In this document: positions 32,260 through 41,905 of the stretch, in pieces
Numbering within the stretch: position 1 is the stretch's first letter
How the letters are laid out: every line of letters starts with the position of its first letter
From: an uncultured Clostridia bacterium
GTDB lineage: Bacteria; Bacillota; Clostridia; Oscillospirales; Ruminococcaceae
DNA: 64,000 bases
Reading direction: 5' to 3'
Assembly: GCA_944387885.1 (NCBI GenBank)
Contig: CALXGR010000003.1
Location: 1-64,000, forward strand
The notes under the pieces: generated by a model
Databases searched by the model: none
Told to the model about the DNA's origin: nothing
Seen by the model: only the letters and a program-made list of their open reading frames with translations
Translations under genes and position numbers: made by a program

Positions 32260-34512
32260 ATGCAGGATTTTCAGCAGTGGAACGGCTTTGAAGGCCGTAT
32301 CTGGAAAGAGGAAGTGAATGTGCGGGACTTTATCCAGAAGAACTACCATCCCTACGACGGGGATGAGTCCTTCCTGGCAGGTCCCACCCAGGCCACCGAC
32401 AAGCTGTGGGGCGCTTTGCAGAAGCTCCAGAAGGAAGAGCGCGCCAAGGGCGGCGTTCTGGACTGTGAGACCAAGGTAGTCTCCGGTCTGACCAGCTACG
32501 GTCCCGGATACATTGACCCCGAACTGAAGGACCTGGAGCAGGTGGTAGGTCTCCAGACCGATAAGCCCCTGAAGCGCGCCTTCATGCCCTACGGCGGCAT
32601 CAAGATGGCGGTCCAGGCCGCCGAGAACTACGGGTACGAAATTGACCCGGAGCTGAAGAAAATTTTCACCCAGTATATGACCACCCACAACGACGCCGTG
32701 TTCGGAGCCTACACTCCCGAAATGCGGCTGGCCCGGAAGACCCATGTGGTCACCGGTCTGCCCGATACCTACGGCCGGGGCCGTATTGTAGGTGACTACC
32801 GCCGTATTGCCCTTTACGGCATTGATTACCTGATTCAGGCCAAGGAGCAGGACAAGCTGAACTGCGGCTGCGGCAACATGTATGACGAGGTCATCCGTCT
32901 GCGGGAAGAAATTCAGATGCAGATCAACGCCCTGAAGGGGATGAAGGAGATGGCCAAGATTTACGGCTACGACATCTCCCAGCCCGCCAAGAACGCCAAG
33001 GAAGCCTGCCAGTGGCTCTACTTCGGCTATCTGGCCGCTGTCAAGACTCAGAACGGCGCTGCCATGAGCGTGGGCCGCATCTCCACCTTCCTGGACATCT
33101 ACTTTGAACGGGACCTGAAGAACGGCGTCCTCACCGAGGGGGAGGCTCAGGAGCTCATCGACCACCTGACCATGAAGTTCCGGATGGTCAAGTTTGCCCG
33201 TATCCCCAGCTACAACCAGCTCTTCTCCGGCGACCCCACCTGGGCTACCCTGGAAGTGGCCGGCATTGGCATGGACGGCCGGAGCATGGTCACCAAGACC
33301 GACTTCCGGTTCCTCCACACCCTGGAGAACATGGGCCCTTCCCCCGAGCCCAACCTGACCGTTCTCTACTCCTCCGCCCTGGGCGAGAACTTCAAGAAGT
33401 ACGCCGCCAAGATTTCGGTGGACACCAGTTCCATCCAGTATGAGAACGACGATGTAATGAAGCCTGTATGGGGTGACGACTACTCCATCTGCTGCTGCGT
33501 TTCCGCCACCCAGACCGGCAAGGAGATTCAGTTCTTCGGCGCCCGTGCCAACCTGGGCAAGGCTCTTCTCTACGCCATCAACGGCGGCTTTGACGAGAAG
33601 CACCGCATTCAGGTAGGCCCCAAGATGGCTCCCATCACCAGCGAGTACCTGGACTACAACGAGGTCATGGAGAAGTACGAGTTCTGGCTGGACTGGCTGG
33701 CTGACATCTATGTGAACACCCTCAACCTGATTCACTACATGCACGACAAGTACTACTATGAGGCTGCCGAGATGGCTCTCATTGATACCGATGTGCGCCG
33801 GACCTTTGCCACCGGTATTGCCGGATTCTCCCATGTGATTGACTCCCTCAGCGCCATCAAGTACGCCAAGGTGAAGGTGATCCGGGACGAGGAAGGCATT
33901 TCCAAGGACTTTGAAATCGAAGGCGACTTCCCCAAGTACGGCAACGACGATGACCGGGCTGACGAAATCGGCGTATGGCTCCTCAAGACCTTCCTGGAGA
34001 AGATCAAGCGCCGCCACACCTACCGGAACTCTGAGGCTACCACCTCCATCCTGACCATCACCTCCAACCTGGTGTATGGTGAGGCCACCGGCGCCATGCC
34101 CGACGGACGGAAGGCATACGCTCCCTTTGCTCCCGGCGCTTCTCCCTCCTACGGTGCAGAGCAGAACGGTCTGCTGGCCTCCCTGAACAGTGTAGCCAAG
34201 CTGCCCTATCACTGGTCTCTGGACGGCATCTCCAACACCCAGACCATCAACCCCGGTGCTCTGGGCCACAGCGAGGAGGAGCGGAAGGAAAACCTGGTAC
34301 AGGTTCTGGACGGTTACTTTGACCAGGGTGCTCATCACCTGAATGTAAATGTGTTCGGCACTGAGAAGCTGCTGGACGCTATGGAGCACCCCGAGAAGGA
34401 AGAGTACGCTAACTTCACCATCCGGGTATCCGGCTACGCCGTCAAGTTCATTGACCTGACCCGGAAGCAGCAGCTGGATGTTATCAGCCGTACCTGCCAT
34501 GGGGTCCTGTGA
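32260..34512 (+). CDS. pflB: formate C-acetyltransferase (pyruvate formate-lyase)
   Basis: Glycyl-radical enzyme of 750 aa converting pyruvate and CoA to acetyl-CoA and formate in anaerobic metabolism. Catalytic cysteines are in '[15 protein letters not shown]' (Cys411-413) and the radical glycine is Gly725 in 'RVSGYAVKF'. Codon use is strongly biased, as expected of an abundant enzyme. ATAAAGGAG precedes the ATG. The activase overlaps its end by 14 nt. Confidence 0.97.
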   Translation: MQDFQQWNGFEGRIWKEEVNVRDFIQKNYHPYDGDESFLAGPTQATDKLWGALQKLQKEERAKGGVLDCETKVVSGLTSYGPGYIDPELKDLEQVVGLQTDKPLKRAFMPYGGIKMAVQAAENYGYEIDPELKKIFTQYMTTHNDAVFGAYTPEMRLARKTHVVTGLPDTYGRGRIVGDYRRIALYGIDYLIQAKEQDKLNCGCGNMYDEVIRLREEIQMQINALKGMKEMAKIYGYDISQPAKNAKEACQWLYFGYLAAVKTQNGAAMSVGRISTFLDIYFERDLKNGVLTEGEAQELIDHLTMKFRMVKFARIPSYNQLFSGDPTWATLEVAGIGMDGRSMVTKTDFRFLHTLENMGPSPEPNLTVLYSSALGENFKKYAAKISVDTSSIQYENDDVMKPVWGDDYSICCCVSATQTGKEIQFFGARANLGKALLYAINGGFDEKHRIQVGPKMAPITSEYLDYNEVMEKYEFWLDWLADIYVNTLNLIHYMHDKYYYEAAEMALIDTDVRRTFATGIAGFSHVIDSLSAIKYAKVKVIRDEEGISKDFEIEGDFPKYGNDDDRADEIGVWLLKTFLEKIKRRHTYRNSEATTSILTITSNLVYGEATGAMPDGRKAYAPFAPGASPSYGAEQNGLLASLNSVAKLPYHWSLDGISNTQTINPGALGHSEEERKENLVQVLDGYFDQGAHHLNVNVFGTEKLLDAMEHPEKEEYANFTIRVSGYAVKFIDLTRKQQLDVISRTCHGVL

Positions 34513-35263
34513 GCCTGTAGGGCTGGTCCATTCCCTGGAAAGTTTTGGCTCGGTGGACGGGCCGGGGGTCCGGTTTGTGGTCTTTCTGCAGGGCTGCGCC
34601 ATGCGGTGCCAGTACTGCCACAATCCTGAGACCTGGGCCTGCACTTCCAGCAGCCAATGGACTCCCGAAGCCCTCTTCAAACACGCCCTCCGGTACCGGA
34701 GTTACTGGGGCAAGCGGGACCGGCGGGGCGGCATCACCGTCAGCGGCGGGGAGCCTCTTCTCCAGATGCCCTTTGTCACCGAGTTTTTCCGGCTGGCCCG
34801 GGAAAACGGGGTGCACACTGCCCTGGACACGGCGGGACAGCCTTTCCGGGAAGACCCGGAGTTCCTGGCCCGGTTTGACCGGCTTCTGGAACAGACCAAT
34901 CTGGTGATCCTGGACCTGAAAGAGATGGACGAGGAGAAGCACAAAGCCCTCACCGGGCATACCAACCGGAACATTCTGGCCATGGCCCGGTATCTCTCGG
35001 ACAAGGGTATCCCTCTTTGGATTCGTCATGTGCTGGTGCCCGGGCTTACCGATGACCCCCAGGGTCTTAAGGAACTGGATGAATTTATCCGGAGCCTGAA
35101 AACCGTGGAGCGGGTGGAAATTCTCCCCTACCACACCCTGGGCCGGTTCAAGTGGGACCGGCTGGGGATTCCCTATCCCCTGGGCGACACCCGTGTCCCC
35201 ACCAGGGAAGAGGTGGAGCAGGCGGAGGCCATTCTCCACACAGTAGAATATACCGGGTCCTGA
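34499..35263 (+). CDS. pflA: pyruvate formate-lyase-activating enzyme
   Basis: Radical-SAM activase that installs the glycyl radical on PflB. The 254-aa protein has the cluster motif '[14 protein letters not shown]' (CX3CX2C), '[13 protein letters not shown]' and 'LDTAGQPF'. The chosen ATG (34499) lies inside the pflB end, giving a 14-nt overlap; a longer frame from 34478 is possible but has no better ribosome site. Translation is probably coupled to pflB. Confidence 0.95.
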   Translation: MGSCEPVGLVHSLESFGSVDGPGVRFVVFLQGCAMRCQYCHNPETWACTSSSQWTPEALFKHALRYRSYWGKRDRRGGITVSGGEPLLQMPFVTEFFRLARENGVHTALDTAGQPFREDPEFLARFDRLLEQTNLVILDLKEMDEEKHKALTGHTNRNILAMARYLSDKGIPLWIRHVLVPGLTDDPQGLKELDEFIRSLKTVERVEILPYHTLGRFKWDRLGIPYPLGDTRVPTREEVEQAEAILHTVEYTGS

Positions 35264-35273
35264 ACCCGGCTTT

Positions 35274-35310
35274 ATCCCCCTTTTCTCACAGGAAAAGGGG
35301 GATTTTGTTT
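35274..35310 (+). terminator. terminator after pflA
   Basis: Stem ATCCCCCTTTTC / GAAAAGGGGGAT with a short TCACAG loop and a following T-rich tract. Confidence 0.9.
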
Positions 35311-35320
35311 TCTCCTGCCG

Positions 35321-35349
35321 TTGCGGGCAAAAAATCAGAATGTTATAAT
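35321..35349 (+). promoter_or_regulatory. promoter for the MBOAT-DHHW operon
   Basis: TTGCGG (35321-35326), 17-bp spacer, perfect TATAAT (35344-35349). The leader is about 85 nt. Confidence 0.7.
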
Positions 35350-35440
35350 AAAAGTTAAGGCAGCGCCGCCCGGGCCCCAAATACCAGTTCCGTGACGGTG
35401 CCTTTCCCTGTTTTAACGCTTTGTAAGGAGACTGTGGTCC

Positions 35441-36853
35441 ATGCTCTTTTCCAGCCTTGTATTTCTCTGGCTGTTTCTTCCCCTGGTGCTGCTGATTTAC
35501 CAGCTGCTGCCGGGGATTCGGTCCAAAAACGCCCTGCTTCTCATTGCCAGCCTGTTCTTTTACAGCTGGGGGGAGCCCCGGTACATTTTCCTTATGCTGG
35601 GCTCCATTACCCTGAATTATCTGGGCGGGCTGTTCCTGGGATGGTGCAAAGGAAAAACCGCCCGGAAGCTGGTTCTCTTCCTGACGGTAGCCGCCAACCT
35701 GGGGCTTCTGGGATACTTCAAATACTACACCTTTGCCGCCGACACCCTGGCGGCCCTGGCCGGGCGGCAACTTCTTCCCATCAAGGAGATTGCCCTTCCC
35801 CTGGGCATCAGCTTTTACACCTTCCAGGCCATGAGCTATGTCATTGACCTTTACCGGGGAAAAACCGCCGTCCAGAAAAACTGGTTCCTGGTAGCCCTGT
35901 ATGTAAGCTTCTTTCCCCAGCTGGTGGCAGGCCCCATCGTCCTCTACACCCAGGTGGAGGCTCAGCTGAAAGACCGCTCCACCTCCCTGACCCGGTTCAC
36001 CTACGGCATCAAGCGGTTTTTGTACGGGCTGGGGAAAAAGGTGATTCTGGCCAACTGTTTTGCCGCCCGGGCCGACCAGGTGTTTGCCCTGGACCCTGGG
36101 GCGGTGAGCACTCCCCTGGCCTGGCTGGGAGCCCTCTTTTACACCCTCCAAATCTACTATGACTTTTCCGGTTACTCGGACATGGCCATCGGTCTGGGGC
36201 AGATGTTTGGCTTTGACTTCCCGGAAAACTTCAACTATCCCTATCTGTCCAAGACGGTCAGCGAGTTCTGGCGGCGGTGGCACATGACCCTGTCCGGCTG
36301 GTTCCGGGATTATCTCTACATCCCTTTGGGAGGAAACCGGAAAGGCCAGGCCCGGACCCTGATCAATCTGTTCATCGTGTTTATGGCCACCGGTCTCTGG
36401 CACGGGGCCAACTGGCAGTTTGTGGCCTGGGGCCTTTGGTACGGAGTCCTTTTGATTCTGGAGCGGACTGTCCTGAAACCCATTCTGCCCCGGCTGCCCC
36501 AGTGGCTGACCCGAATCTATGCCCTCTTCTTTATTGTCTGCGGATGGGTGATTTTCCGGGCGCCGGGCCTGCGGGCGGGAATCCTCTGGCTCAAGGCCAT
36601 GCTCCTTCCCGCCGCCGGGTTTGCGGCCTATCCGGTGACCCGGTATCTGGACCCCCGGACCGTCCTTCTGGTGGTTGCCGGTCTGGCCCTCTGCGGCCCG
36701 GTCCAGGCTCTCTTCCCCCGGTTCAAGGCGACCCTCTATGACCGGGAGAAAACCGGGGCGCTCCAGTCCCTGGTCCTGTTGGGAATGGGCTTTGTCTGTC
36801 TCACCCTGCTGGTCAGCGGAACCTACAATCCCTTCATTTATTTCCGTTTTTAA
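35441..36853 (+). CDS. MBOAT family O-acyltransferase (AlgI/DltB-like)
   Basis: Polytopic membrane acyltransferase of 470 aa. It has the AlgI/DltB-type segments 'LPLGISFYTFQAMSYVID', 'YYDFSGYSDMAIGLGQMFGF', 'SEFWRRWHMTLSGWFRDYLY' and the catalytic-His region 'ATGLWHGANWQFVAWG'. It moves an acyl (usually acetyl) group across the membrane onto a cell-surface glycan. The next gene, 12 nt downstream, is an SGNH-like DHHW protein, the usual extracellular partner. The target polymer is unknown because no polysaccharide cluster is adjacent. Confidence 0.93.
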   Translation: MLFSSLVFLWLFLPLVLLIYQLLPGIRSKNALLLIASLFFYSWGEPRYIFLMLGSITLNYLGGLFLGWCKGKTARKLVLFLTVAANLGLLGYFKYYTFAADTLAALAGRQLLPIKEIALPLGISFYTFQAMSYVIDLYRGKTAVQKNWFLVALYVSFFPQLVAGPIVLYTQVEAQLKDRSTSLTRFTYGIKRFLYGLGKKVILANCFAARADQVFALDPGAVSTPLAWLGALFYTLQIYYDFSGYSDMAIGLGQMFGFDFPENFNYPYLSKTVSEFWRRWHMTLSGWFRDYLYIPLGGNRKGQARTLINLFIVFMATGLWHGANWQFVAWGLWYGVLLILERTVLKPILPRLPQWLTRIYALFFIVCGWVIFRAPGLRAGILWLKAMLLPAAGFAAYPVTRYLDPRTVLLVVAGLALCGPVQALFPRFKATLYDREKTGALQSLVLLGMGFVCLTLLVSGTYNPFIYFRF

Positions 36854-36865
36854 GGAGGCCCGGAT

Positions 36866-37993
36866 ATGGATAAAAACCGAAAAATTCAACTGGGCCTCAC
36901 CGCCGGGTTTGTGGCTTTGCTGGCCGGTCCCGGACTGCTCTGGCTTGGGGTAAACCCTTTCTGTGACACCACCAACTATGAGAACCGGACCCTTACGGCC
37001 TTCCCCACCGCCCAGACCTCCATTGAACAATGGCCGGGGCAGTTTGAGGATTGGCTGGAGGATCACGCTCCCTTCCGGAACGGATTCCTCACCCTGAAAG
37101 CCGGGGCTGACCGGCTGGTGGGAAGTCTGGATTCCTCCAATGTTCTGCTTGGCAAGGAAGGCTGGCTCTTTTTGCAGGATGTCAGCGACTCCAAAAGCAT
37201 CTCGGATTACCAGGGTCTTACTGCCTATTCTCAGGAGGAGATGGCCGCTCTGGCCGGGACCCTGGAGAAGCTGAACCAGGTATTGGCCCGGAAAGGCAGC
37301 AAGCTGGCTTTGATTTTTGCCCCCGCCAAGGAGGGAGTATACAGCCAATATATGCCTGACTCCATCCCGGTGGTTTCCCGCCCCACCCGGGTCCAGGCCC
37401 TGGTGGAGTATCTGAATCAAAACACCCAGGTGCCGGTGCTTTTTCCCCTGGAGGAATTGAGTGCCGCCGGGGAGTCCACTCAGGTCTACTACAAATATGA
37501 TACCCACTGGAATGATGTGGGTGCCTGGCTGGCGGCGCAGCAGCTGCTGGAGGTCCTGGATCTGCCCTTTGAGGAAGTCCTTCCCACGGTAGAGGTAAAC
37601 CCGGATAAGACCGCTCCCACCGACCTGGCCAACATGTGCGGCAGCTGGGATTTCTGCACTGACGACCTCTACTACGAGGTGGATGCACCTGCCGCCCAAT
37701 GTACCGAAGGGACTCCCGACACCGAGTTGACCCGGTATCAGGGGGATGGCACAGAGGACCTGCTGCTGGTGCGGGACAGCTTTGGGGCCGCCTTGGGTCC
37801 CCGGCTGGCTCAGGGATTTGATGAGACAGTGGTCATTCACGGAAATCTTCTCTCGGAGGAGAATCTGGCCCAGTACCAGCCCGCCATTCCTCAGGTGGTC
37901 GTAGTGGAAGTGGGCGAGCGTTTCAGCGACAATCTGGCCGGGCGGCTGGATACCCTGCTGGCCTGGGCAGAGCAGGCATCTCCTTCCCTCTGA
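36866..37993 (+). CDS. DHHW family secreted protein, AlgX/AlgJ-like SGNH fold
   Basis: A 375-aa protein with an N-terminal signal anchor ('LTAGFVALLAGPGLLWLG'). The body resembles AlgX/AlgJ acetylation partners: 'WPGQFEDWLEDHAPFRNGFL' (residues about 53-72) is the DHxPFRN-type family motif, 'YKYDTHWNDVGAWLAAQ' contains the DxHW catalytic region, and 'LLLVRDSFGAALGP' matches the Ser block. It probably completes O-acetylation outside the membrane with the MBOAT protein. The operon ends at a strong terminator. Confidence 0.88.
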   Translation: MDKNRKIQLGLTAGFVALLAGPGLLWLGVNPFCDTTNYENRTLTAFPTAQTSIEQWPGQFEDWLEDHAPFRNGFLTLKAGADRLVGSLDSSNVLLGKEGWLFLQDVSDSKSISDYQGLTAYSQEEMAALAGTLEKLNQVLARKGSKLALIFAPAKEGVYSQYMPDSIPVVSRPTRVQALVEYLNQNTQVPVLFPLEELSAAGESTQVYYKYDTHWNDVGAWLAAQQLLEVLDLPFEEVLPTVEVNPDKTAPTDLANMCGSWDFCTDDLYYEVDAPAAQCTEGTPDTELTRYQGDGTEDLLLVRDSFGAALGPRLAQGFDETVVIHGNLLSEENLAQYQPAIPQVVVVEVGERFSDNLAGRLDTLLAWAEQASPSL

Positions 37994-38033
37994 GTTTTCA
38001 GATGATTCAAAAAATCCACATTGCGACAACAAA

Positions 38034-38071
38034 AAAGGGACCTGCGGCTCAGCGAAGCCGCAGGTCCCTTT
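38034..38071. terminator. terminator after the DHHW gene
   Basis: Perfect 16-bp stem AAAGGGACCTGCGGCT with a CAGCGA loop, flanked by A-run and T-run, so it could serve both strands. Confidence 0.9.
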
Positions 38072-38313
38072 AATTTTCTTTTCTCCTGCCTTTTTTGACA
38101 TTTGTCAGTCCCATAATACCAACAGGAGCCGGACGGTGACCCGCCCAGCTCCTGCCAGCTATTTCAGGGGGATGAGTTACAAGTAACTCATTTCTTGAAA
38201 CATATCTTTGGGATTGGAAACTGATGGAACTGCCAGACTTACCTTCCCGGAAAGGGAAGCAATCAACTTAACAGGGCCACCTTAAAGTCAAGAAGGTCAA
38301 GGGATAGGATGAA
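38072..38313. other. non-coding gap downstream of the PTS IID gene
   Basis: No gene is seen in these 242 bp. A 14-bp stem with wobbles lies at 38123-38154, without a U-run on either strand. A palindrome ATGAGTTAC-AA-GTAACTCAT lies at 38172-38191. These may form the 3' end of the PTS transcript. Confidence 0.5.
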
Positions 38314-39138
38314 TTAGAAGATGCCGATGAAACCGCCCAGGATGCCAACTACCAGGAGCAGGCCAATGCACATAACGGGGGTCCAGCCCTTCTTCTTCAT
38401 GAGTGCGAACAGAACCAGGGTGATGGTCAGGGGGATCAGCTTGGGCAGCACGCCGTCCAGAATGCTCTGGATGTTGATGGGGCTGTCGCCGTTCTCGATA
38501 ACCAGGTTGATGGTGGTTCCGCCGTAGTTGGAGGTCAGAGCGCCAACAACGAATACGCCCAGCATGGAAGCAGCACGGGTGAATTCCTTAGCGTTGGCGG
38601 TCAGCAGCTCGATAGCCTTGGTGCCCAGGTTGTAAGACCAGTACATCAGGAAGAACCGGCACAGGAACTGTACAATGTTGAAGATCAACAGGAACAGGAT
38701 GGGGCCGGCCAGAGAGCCGTTGATGGCCATGTTGGAGGTGATACCTGCAGTGATAGGTACCAGGGTGAACCAGAAAATAGCGTCGCCGATACCGCCCAGG
38801 GGGCCCATAGCAGCCACACGCACGGCACGGATGGTGCCGATGTCAGCCTTCTGCTGTTCCAGGGACAGGACAATGCCCATCACGAAGGTTACCAGGAAGG
38901 GGTGAGTGTTGAAGAACTCCAGGTTGTGCTGCATGGAGATCTCCAGGTCCTCCTTGTTGTCAGCGTGGATCTTCTCCAGGCCGGGGAGGATGCAGTAGAG
39001 CCAGCCGCCAGCCTGCATACGCTCGTAGTTGAAGGAAGCCTGCAGGTTGAGGGACCGGAAGACCATCTTGTTCAAAGTAGCTTTGTCAAGCTGCTTTGCA
39101 GGGGTCAGGTTATTGTAATGAGTTGCATTAAATGCCAT
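38314..39138 (-). CDS. agaD: PTS mannose/amino-sugar family IID component
   Basis: Membrane component of a mannose-class PTS, 274 aa. The N-terminal cytoplasmic part includes 'FRSLNLQASFNYERMQAGGW' and the family motif 'GPLGGIGDAIFWFTLVP' follows. The start at 39138 has GGAGG 7 nt upstream, and the gene overlaps IIC by 11 nt. Within the AgaS/NagA locus its sugar is probably GalNAc or GlcNAc; mannose-family permeases are too similar for certainty. Symbol assigned by context. Confidence 0.9.
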   Translation of the reverse strand: MAFNATHYNNLTPAKQLDKATLNKMVFRSLNLQASFNYERMQAGGWLYCILPGLEKIHADNKEDLEISMQHNLEFFNTHPFLVTFVMGIVLSLEQQKADIGTIRAVRVAAMGPLGGIGDAIFWFTLVPITAGITSNMAINGSLAGPILFLLIFNIVQFLCRFFLMYWSYNLGTKAIELLTANAKEFTRAASMLGVFVVGALTSNYGGTTINLVIENGDSPINIQSILDGVLPKLIPLTITLVLFALMKKKGWTPVMCIGLLLVVGILGGFIGIF

Positions 39139-39940
39139 CTTCGTCGCCTCCATTCACACTTGCACCAGCGCCAGCGCTCTTCATGGCGCAGCGGGTCTGG
39201 AAATCGTAGAGAGCCATAGCAATACCAACGAAAGCAATCAGGAGCAGAGCGGAACCGGACAGCTCGGGGATGTAGCCAATGATGGTGGCCAGAGCAAAAC
39301 CGGCGAAGTAGATGCCCCAGAAGTCGTTGGAGAGCATAATGCGGAGCAGAACGGCAAAGCCGACGAAACGCATCATACCACCAGCAGCGCTCAGGCCGTT
39401 CATGAACCAAGCGTACTGCTCGGACAGAGCGGTGAGCTTCTCGCCCATGGCAGCGCCGCCCAGCAGACCGGCGGTGCAGACTACGGCGAAGAGCAGGCCC
39501 AGGATGGCCATTGCCAGATAGTTCAGACGAACGATGCCCTTGGTATCGCCCTTCTCAGCCATCTTGTCAGCCACGGACATCATGGGAGACATAGCGGTGA
39601 AGAGCAGGGTGACCATGTACTGGCCAATGATAGCGAAGGGAACGGCCAGACCAACCGCAGCGGTGGTGTCCAGACCGGAAGAAATTGCGAATACGGCAGC
39701 CATAACACCGCCGACAACAGCATTCGGGGGCTGTGCGCCGCCGACAGGCATGTTACCGATGGTCATCAGCTGGTAAGTACCGCCTACCACCAGACCGGTG
39801 GGCAGGTCGCCCAGGATAGCGCCGATCACGGCACCGGTGACGATAGGCTGATACAGGGATTCCAGGAAGTCAAACTGGTCAATAGCAACGATGAACACGA
39901 AGATAAAGACCAGAATAATCTGAATAGCACTAAAGCCCAT
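39128..39940 (-). CDS. agaC: PTS mannose/amino-sugar family IIC component
   Basis: Sugar-translocating membrane subunit of 270 aa. It has the hallmark 'GDLPTGLVVGGTYQLMTIG' (about residues 44-62), then 'GGAQPPNAVVGGVMAAVFAI', characteristic of mannose-family IIC proteins. It is organised IIB-IIC-IID on the minus strand, with 38 nt between IIB and IIC. The IIA subunit is encoded 6 kb away (45139-45573). Symbol by context. Confidence 0.92.
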   Translation of the reverse strand: MGFSAIQIILVFIFVFIVAIDQFDFLESLYQPIVTGAVIGAILGDLPTGLVVGGTYQLMTIGNMPVGGAQPPNAVVGGVMAAVFAISSGLDTTAAVGLAVPFAIIGQYMVTLLFTAMSPMMSVADKMAEKGDTKGIVRLNYLAMAILGLLFAVVCTAGLLGGAAMGEKLTALSEQYAWFMNGLSAAGGMMRFVGFAVLLRIMLSNDFWGIYFAGFALATIIGYIPELSGSALLLIAFVGIAMALYDFQTRCAMKSAGAGASVNGGDEDGI

Positions 39941-39978
39941 GATTTATTCTCCTTTACAATATCTCGCAGGAGAGACTG

Positions 39979-40455
39979 TTATTTGAACAGCTTCTCGATG
40001 CTCTCAGCCGGTTCGGAAGGGACCCGGCGGATCTCCAGCTCCACACCAAGATCGCGCAGCTTTTTGAAAGCCTCCACATCCTTGTCATCCACAGCCACAG
40101 AGCCGGCCACCTGGCGCTTGCCCTCTGCCATGTGCATGTTTCCGATGTTTACCTTCTTGATGGGAACGCCACCCTCAACCAGCTTCAGAACGTCAGTGGG
40201 ATTCTCCGCAACAATGAAGATCAGCTGCTTGTCAGAAGCTTTGTGGATGGTGGAGATGGTTTTTTCGATGGTCCAGTAACGCATGGCGGCGTAGCTGGGG
40301 GCAGCCATATCCATCAGACCCTGACGGAGTTTGTTGCCCGCAACCTCGTCGTTGGCGACCAGGATCAGGTTTGCACCAATGGAACCGCACCACTGAGTGG
40401 CCACCTGTCCATGGACCAACCGATTGTCGATTCTGGTTAAAACAATGTTCGGCAT
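39979..40455 (-). CDS. agaV: PTS mannose/amino-sugar family IIB component
   Basis: Cytoplasmic phosphocarrier of 158 aa that passes phosphate from IIA to the incoming sugar. The phospho-His is His15 in 'RIDNRLVHGQVATQW', and 'KKVNIGNMHMAEGKR' is the second family motif. Start 40455 follows AGGAGGAATCTTGAT. It is the first gene of the IIB-IIC-IID operon, divergent from the AraC-type regulator. Symbol by context. Confidence 0.92.
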   Translation of the reverse strand: MPNIVLTRIDNRLVHGQVATQWCGSIGANLILVANDEVAGNKLRQGLMDMAAPSYAAMRYWTIEKTISTIHKASDKQLIFIVAENPTDVLKLVEGGVPIKKVNIGNMHMAEGKRQVAGSVAVDDKDVEAFKKLRDLGVELEIRRVPSEPAESIEKLFK

Positions 40456-40508
40456 ATCAAGATTCCTCCTTAACTTTTTGCCCCGAGTTTCCAATTCAAG
40501 GTAACCCT

Positions 40509-40514
40509 ATTATA
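40509..40514 (-). promoter_or_regulatory. -10 element of the PTS IIB-IIC-IID operon
   Basis: Perfect TATAAT on the minus strand, 54 nt upstream of the IIB start. No good -35 exists at 17 bp (TTGACT sits only 12 bp away), which fits an activator-dependent promoter. Confidence 0.55.
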
Positions 40515-40609
40515 GCTGAAATTCTTAGTCAAGTCTTTGCACTTTTTAGTGATTCATTGCCGAAAATTGGTGAATATGCGACCAACTGTCAACAAAAAGT
40601 CTCCAATAC

Positions 40610-40646
40610 TGTCAAAATTGACAAATTCCCCTTTTAATGGTATTAT
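40610..40646 (+). promoter_or_regulatory. promoter and palindrome of the AraC-type regulator
   Basis: TTGACA (40618-40623), 17-bp spacer, TATTAT (40641-40646). An inverted repeat TGTCAA-AA-TTGACA (40610-40623) covers the -35, a plausible autoregulatory or PTS-operon control site. Confidence 0.65.
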
Positions 40647-40672
40647 TAAGAAACACACAGGGGGATCTTAAT

Positions 40673-41869
40673 ATGCAAGCTGAAACTTCCAACGCAAGTT
40701 TTCTGGAATTTGGCTCTGTTTACCGCACACCGCTGCCCCAGGAGGTCTCTTCCCTTATCCGGCAGCCTATGAGCCAACCCACAAAAAAGTACGTTACACA
40801 GTTATATTGTTTCAATTGTGATATACATTTGGAAATCCGGGAGGGCCTGGCTGCCATCCTGGTCGCTCACGAGCCCGACCCCAAGCAGCTCAAAGAATTT
40901 TCCATGAACCATCTGGTTCAGTTAAAAGCCGGGGTTTACTATGCCATCGTTGCCACCACCCCCCAGGTGATTTTTGATCTGATCGTAGACACCAATTATC
41001 GCCTGAACGTGGTGCCTTTGACTGCGCCCTATGAGTACAAGCACCGCCTGCCCCGGATCGAGGCTTCCAGCATTCTGGGCCACTACTATCGGATCCGGAA
41101 CGGAGGATACCGCTTCAAGGGCGAGTGTCACGATTTCTTTGAGCTGACCTACGTGGATACGGGAAAATTGAATACTGAGGTGGATCATGTTCCCTACGAG
41201 ATCGGGGAAAAGGAAATGATGATCTATGCGCCCGGGCAGTGGCATACCCAGTACACCCAGGAAGGGCAGGGTGCCTCCTATGTGACCATTCTGTTCACCA
41301 TGGAGACGGTTCCGGCTTCCACTCAGAATGAATGGTTCAAGCCTCTCATCAACCGGGTATTTCCCTACGACAAGAAAATCTACACCCTTATCCGGACCCT
41401 GGTACAGGAGAGCACCACCGGCGTGCCCTATATGTACGCTCTCATGAGTTGTCTGCTCTCGGAGACCATCATTCGTCTGATTCAGAGCCAGTACGTGGCT
41501 CCCGTCCGTCAGGAAAAACCGGTGAGCATTTCCCGGCAGAACTACCAGGATGATTTGTTCCGCCGAATTGAACAGTATATCGATGAACGCATCTATGAGC
41601 CGCTCACCATTGCCGATATCTGCCAGCACTTTTCCCTCAGCCGCTCCTCCCTTCAAATTCTATTCAAAACGGCAGTGAATCAGACCCCCAAAAAATACAT
41701 CAGTGACCTGAAGTTGGAAAAGGCCTGTCTCATGCTCCGGGAGAACCGGTACACCATCAGCGAGATTTCTCTCCGGCTGGGATACAGCTCCATCCACTAT
41801 TTTTCCAATGCCTTCAACCGGAAATACAACGTATCTCCCAGCGAGTATGCCAAGCGGTTTTACCAGTAA
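40673..41869 (+). CDS. AraC family regulator with extra N-terminal domain
   Basis: A 398-aa regulator. The C-terminal 100 residues form the AraC/XylS double HTH ('LTIADICQHFSLSRSSLQIL' and 'EISLRLGYSSIHYFSNAFNR'). A cupin-type ligand domain (about residues 130-250, 'CHDFFELTYVDTGKLN') precedes it. The first ~120 residues ('LEFGSVYRTPLPQEV' onward) form an additional beta-rich domain, perhaps a second cupin. Divergent from the PTS IIB gene and first in line with the sugar genes, it probably activates this locus in response to an amino sugar. Confidence 0.88.
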   Translation: MQAETSNASFLEFGSVYRTPLPQEVSSLIRQPMSQPTKKYVTQLYCFNCDIHLEIREGLAAILVAHEPDPKQLKEFSMNHLVQLKAGVYYAIVATTPQVIFDLIVDTNYRLNVVPLTAPYEYKHRLPRIEASSILGHYYRIRNGGYRFKGECHDFFELTYVDTGKLNTEVDHVPYEIGEKEMMIYAPGQWHTQYTQEGQGASYVTILFTMETVPASTQNEWFKPLINRVFPYDKKIYTLIRTLVQESTTGVPYMYALMSCLLSETIIRLIQSQYVAPVRQEKPVSISRQNYQDDLFRRIEQYIDERIYEPLTIADICQHFSLSRSSLQILFKTAVNQTPKKYISDLKLEKACLMLRENRYTISEISLRLGYSSIHYFSNAFNRKYNVSPSEYAKRFYQ

Positions 41870-41905
41870 GCCGGCCCCGGCGGGGCCTTTAAGGAGGAGA
41901 TTCCC

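Noticed and set aside
34484..38101. A 1205-codon minus-strand frame opposite pflA, the MBOAT gene and the DHHW gene, with similar shadows opposite pflB, nagA-gatZ and the two-component genes.
   Set aside because: Low-complexity Pro/Gly/Gln-rich translation, no ribosome site, and all real motifs are on the other strand.
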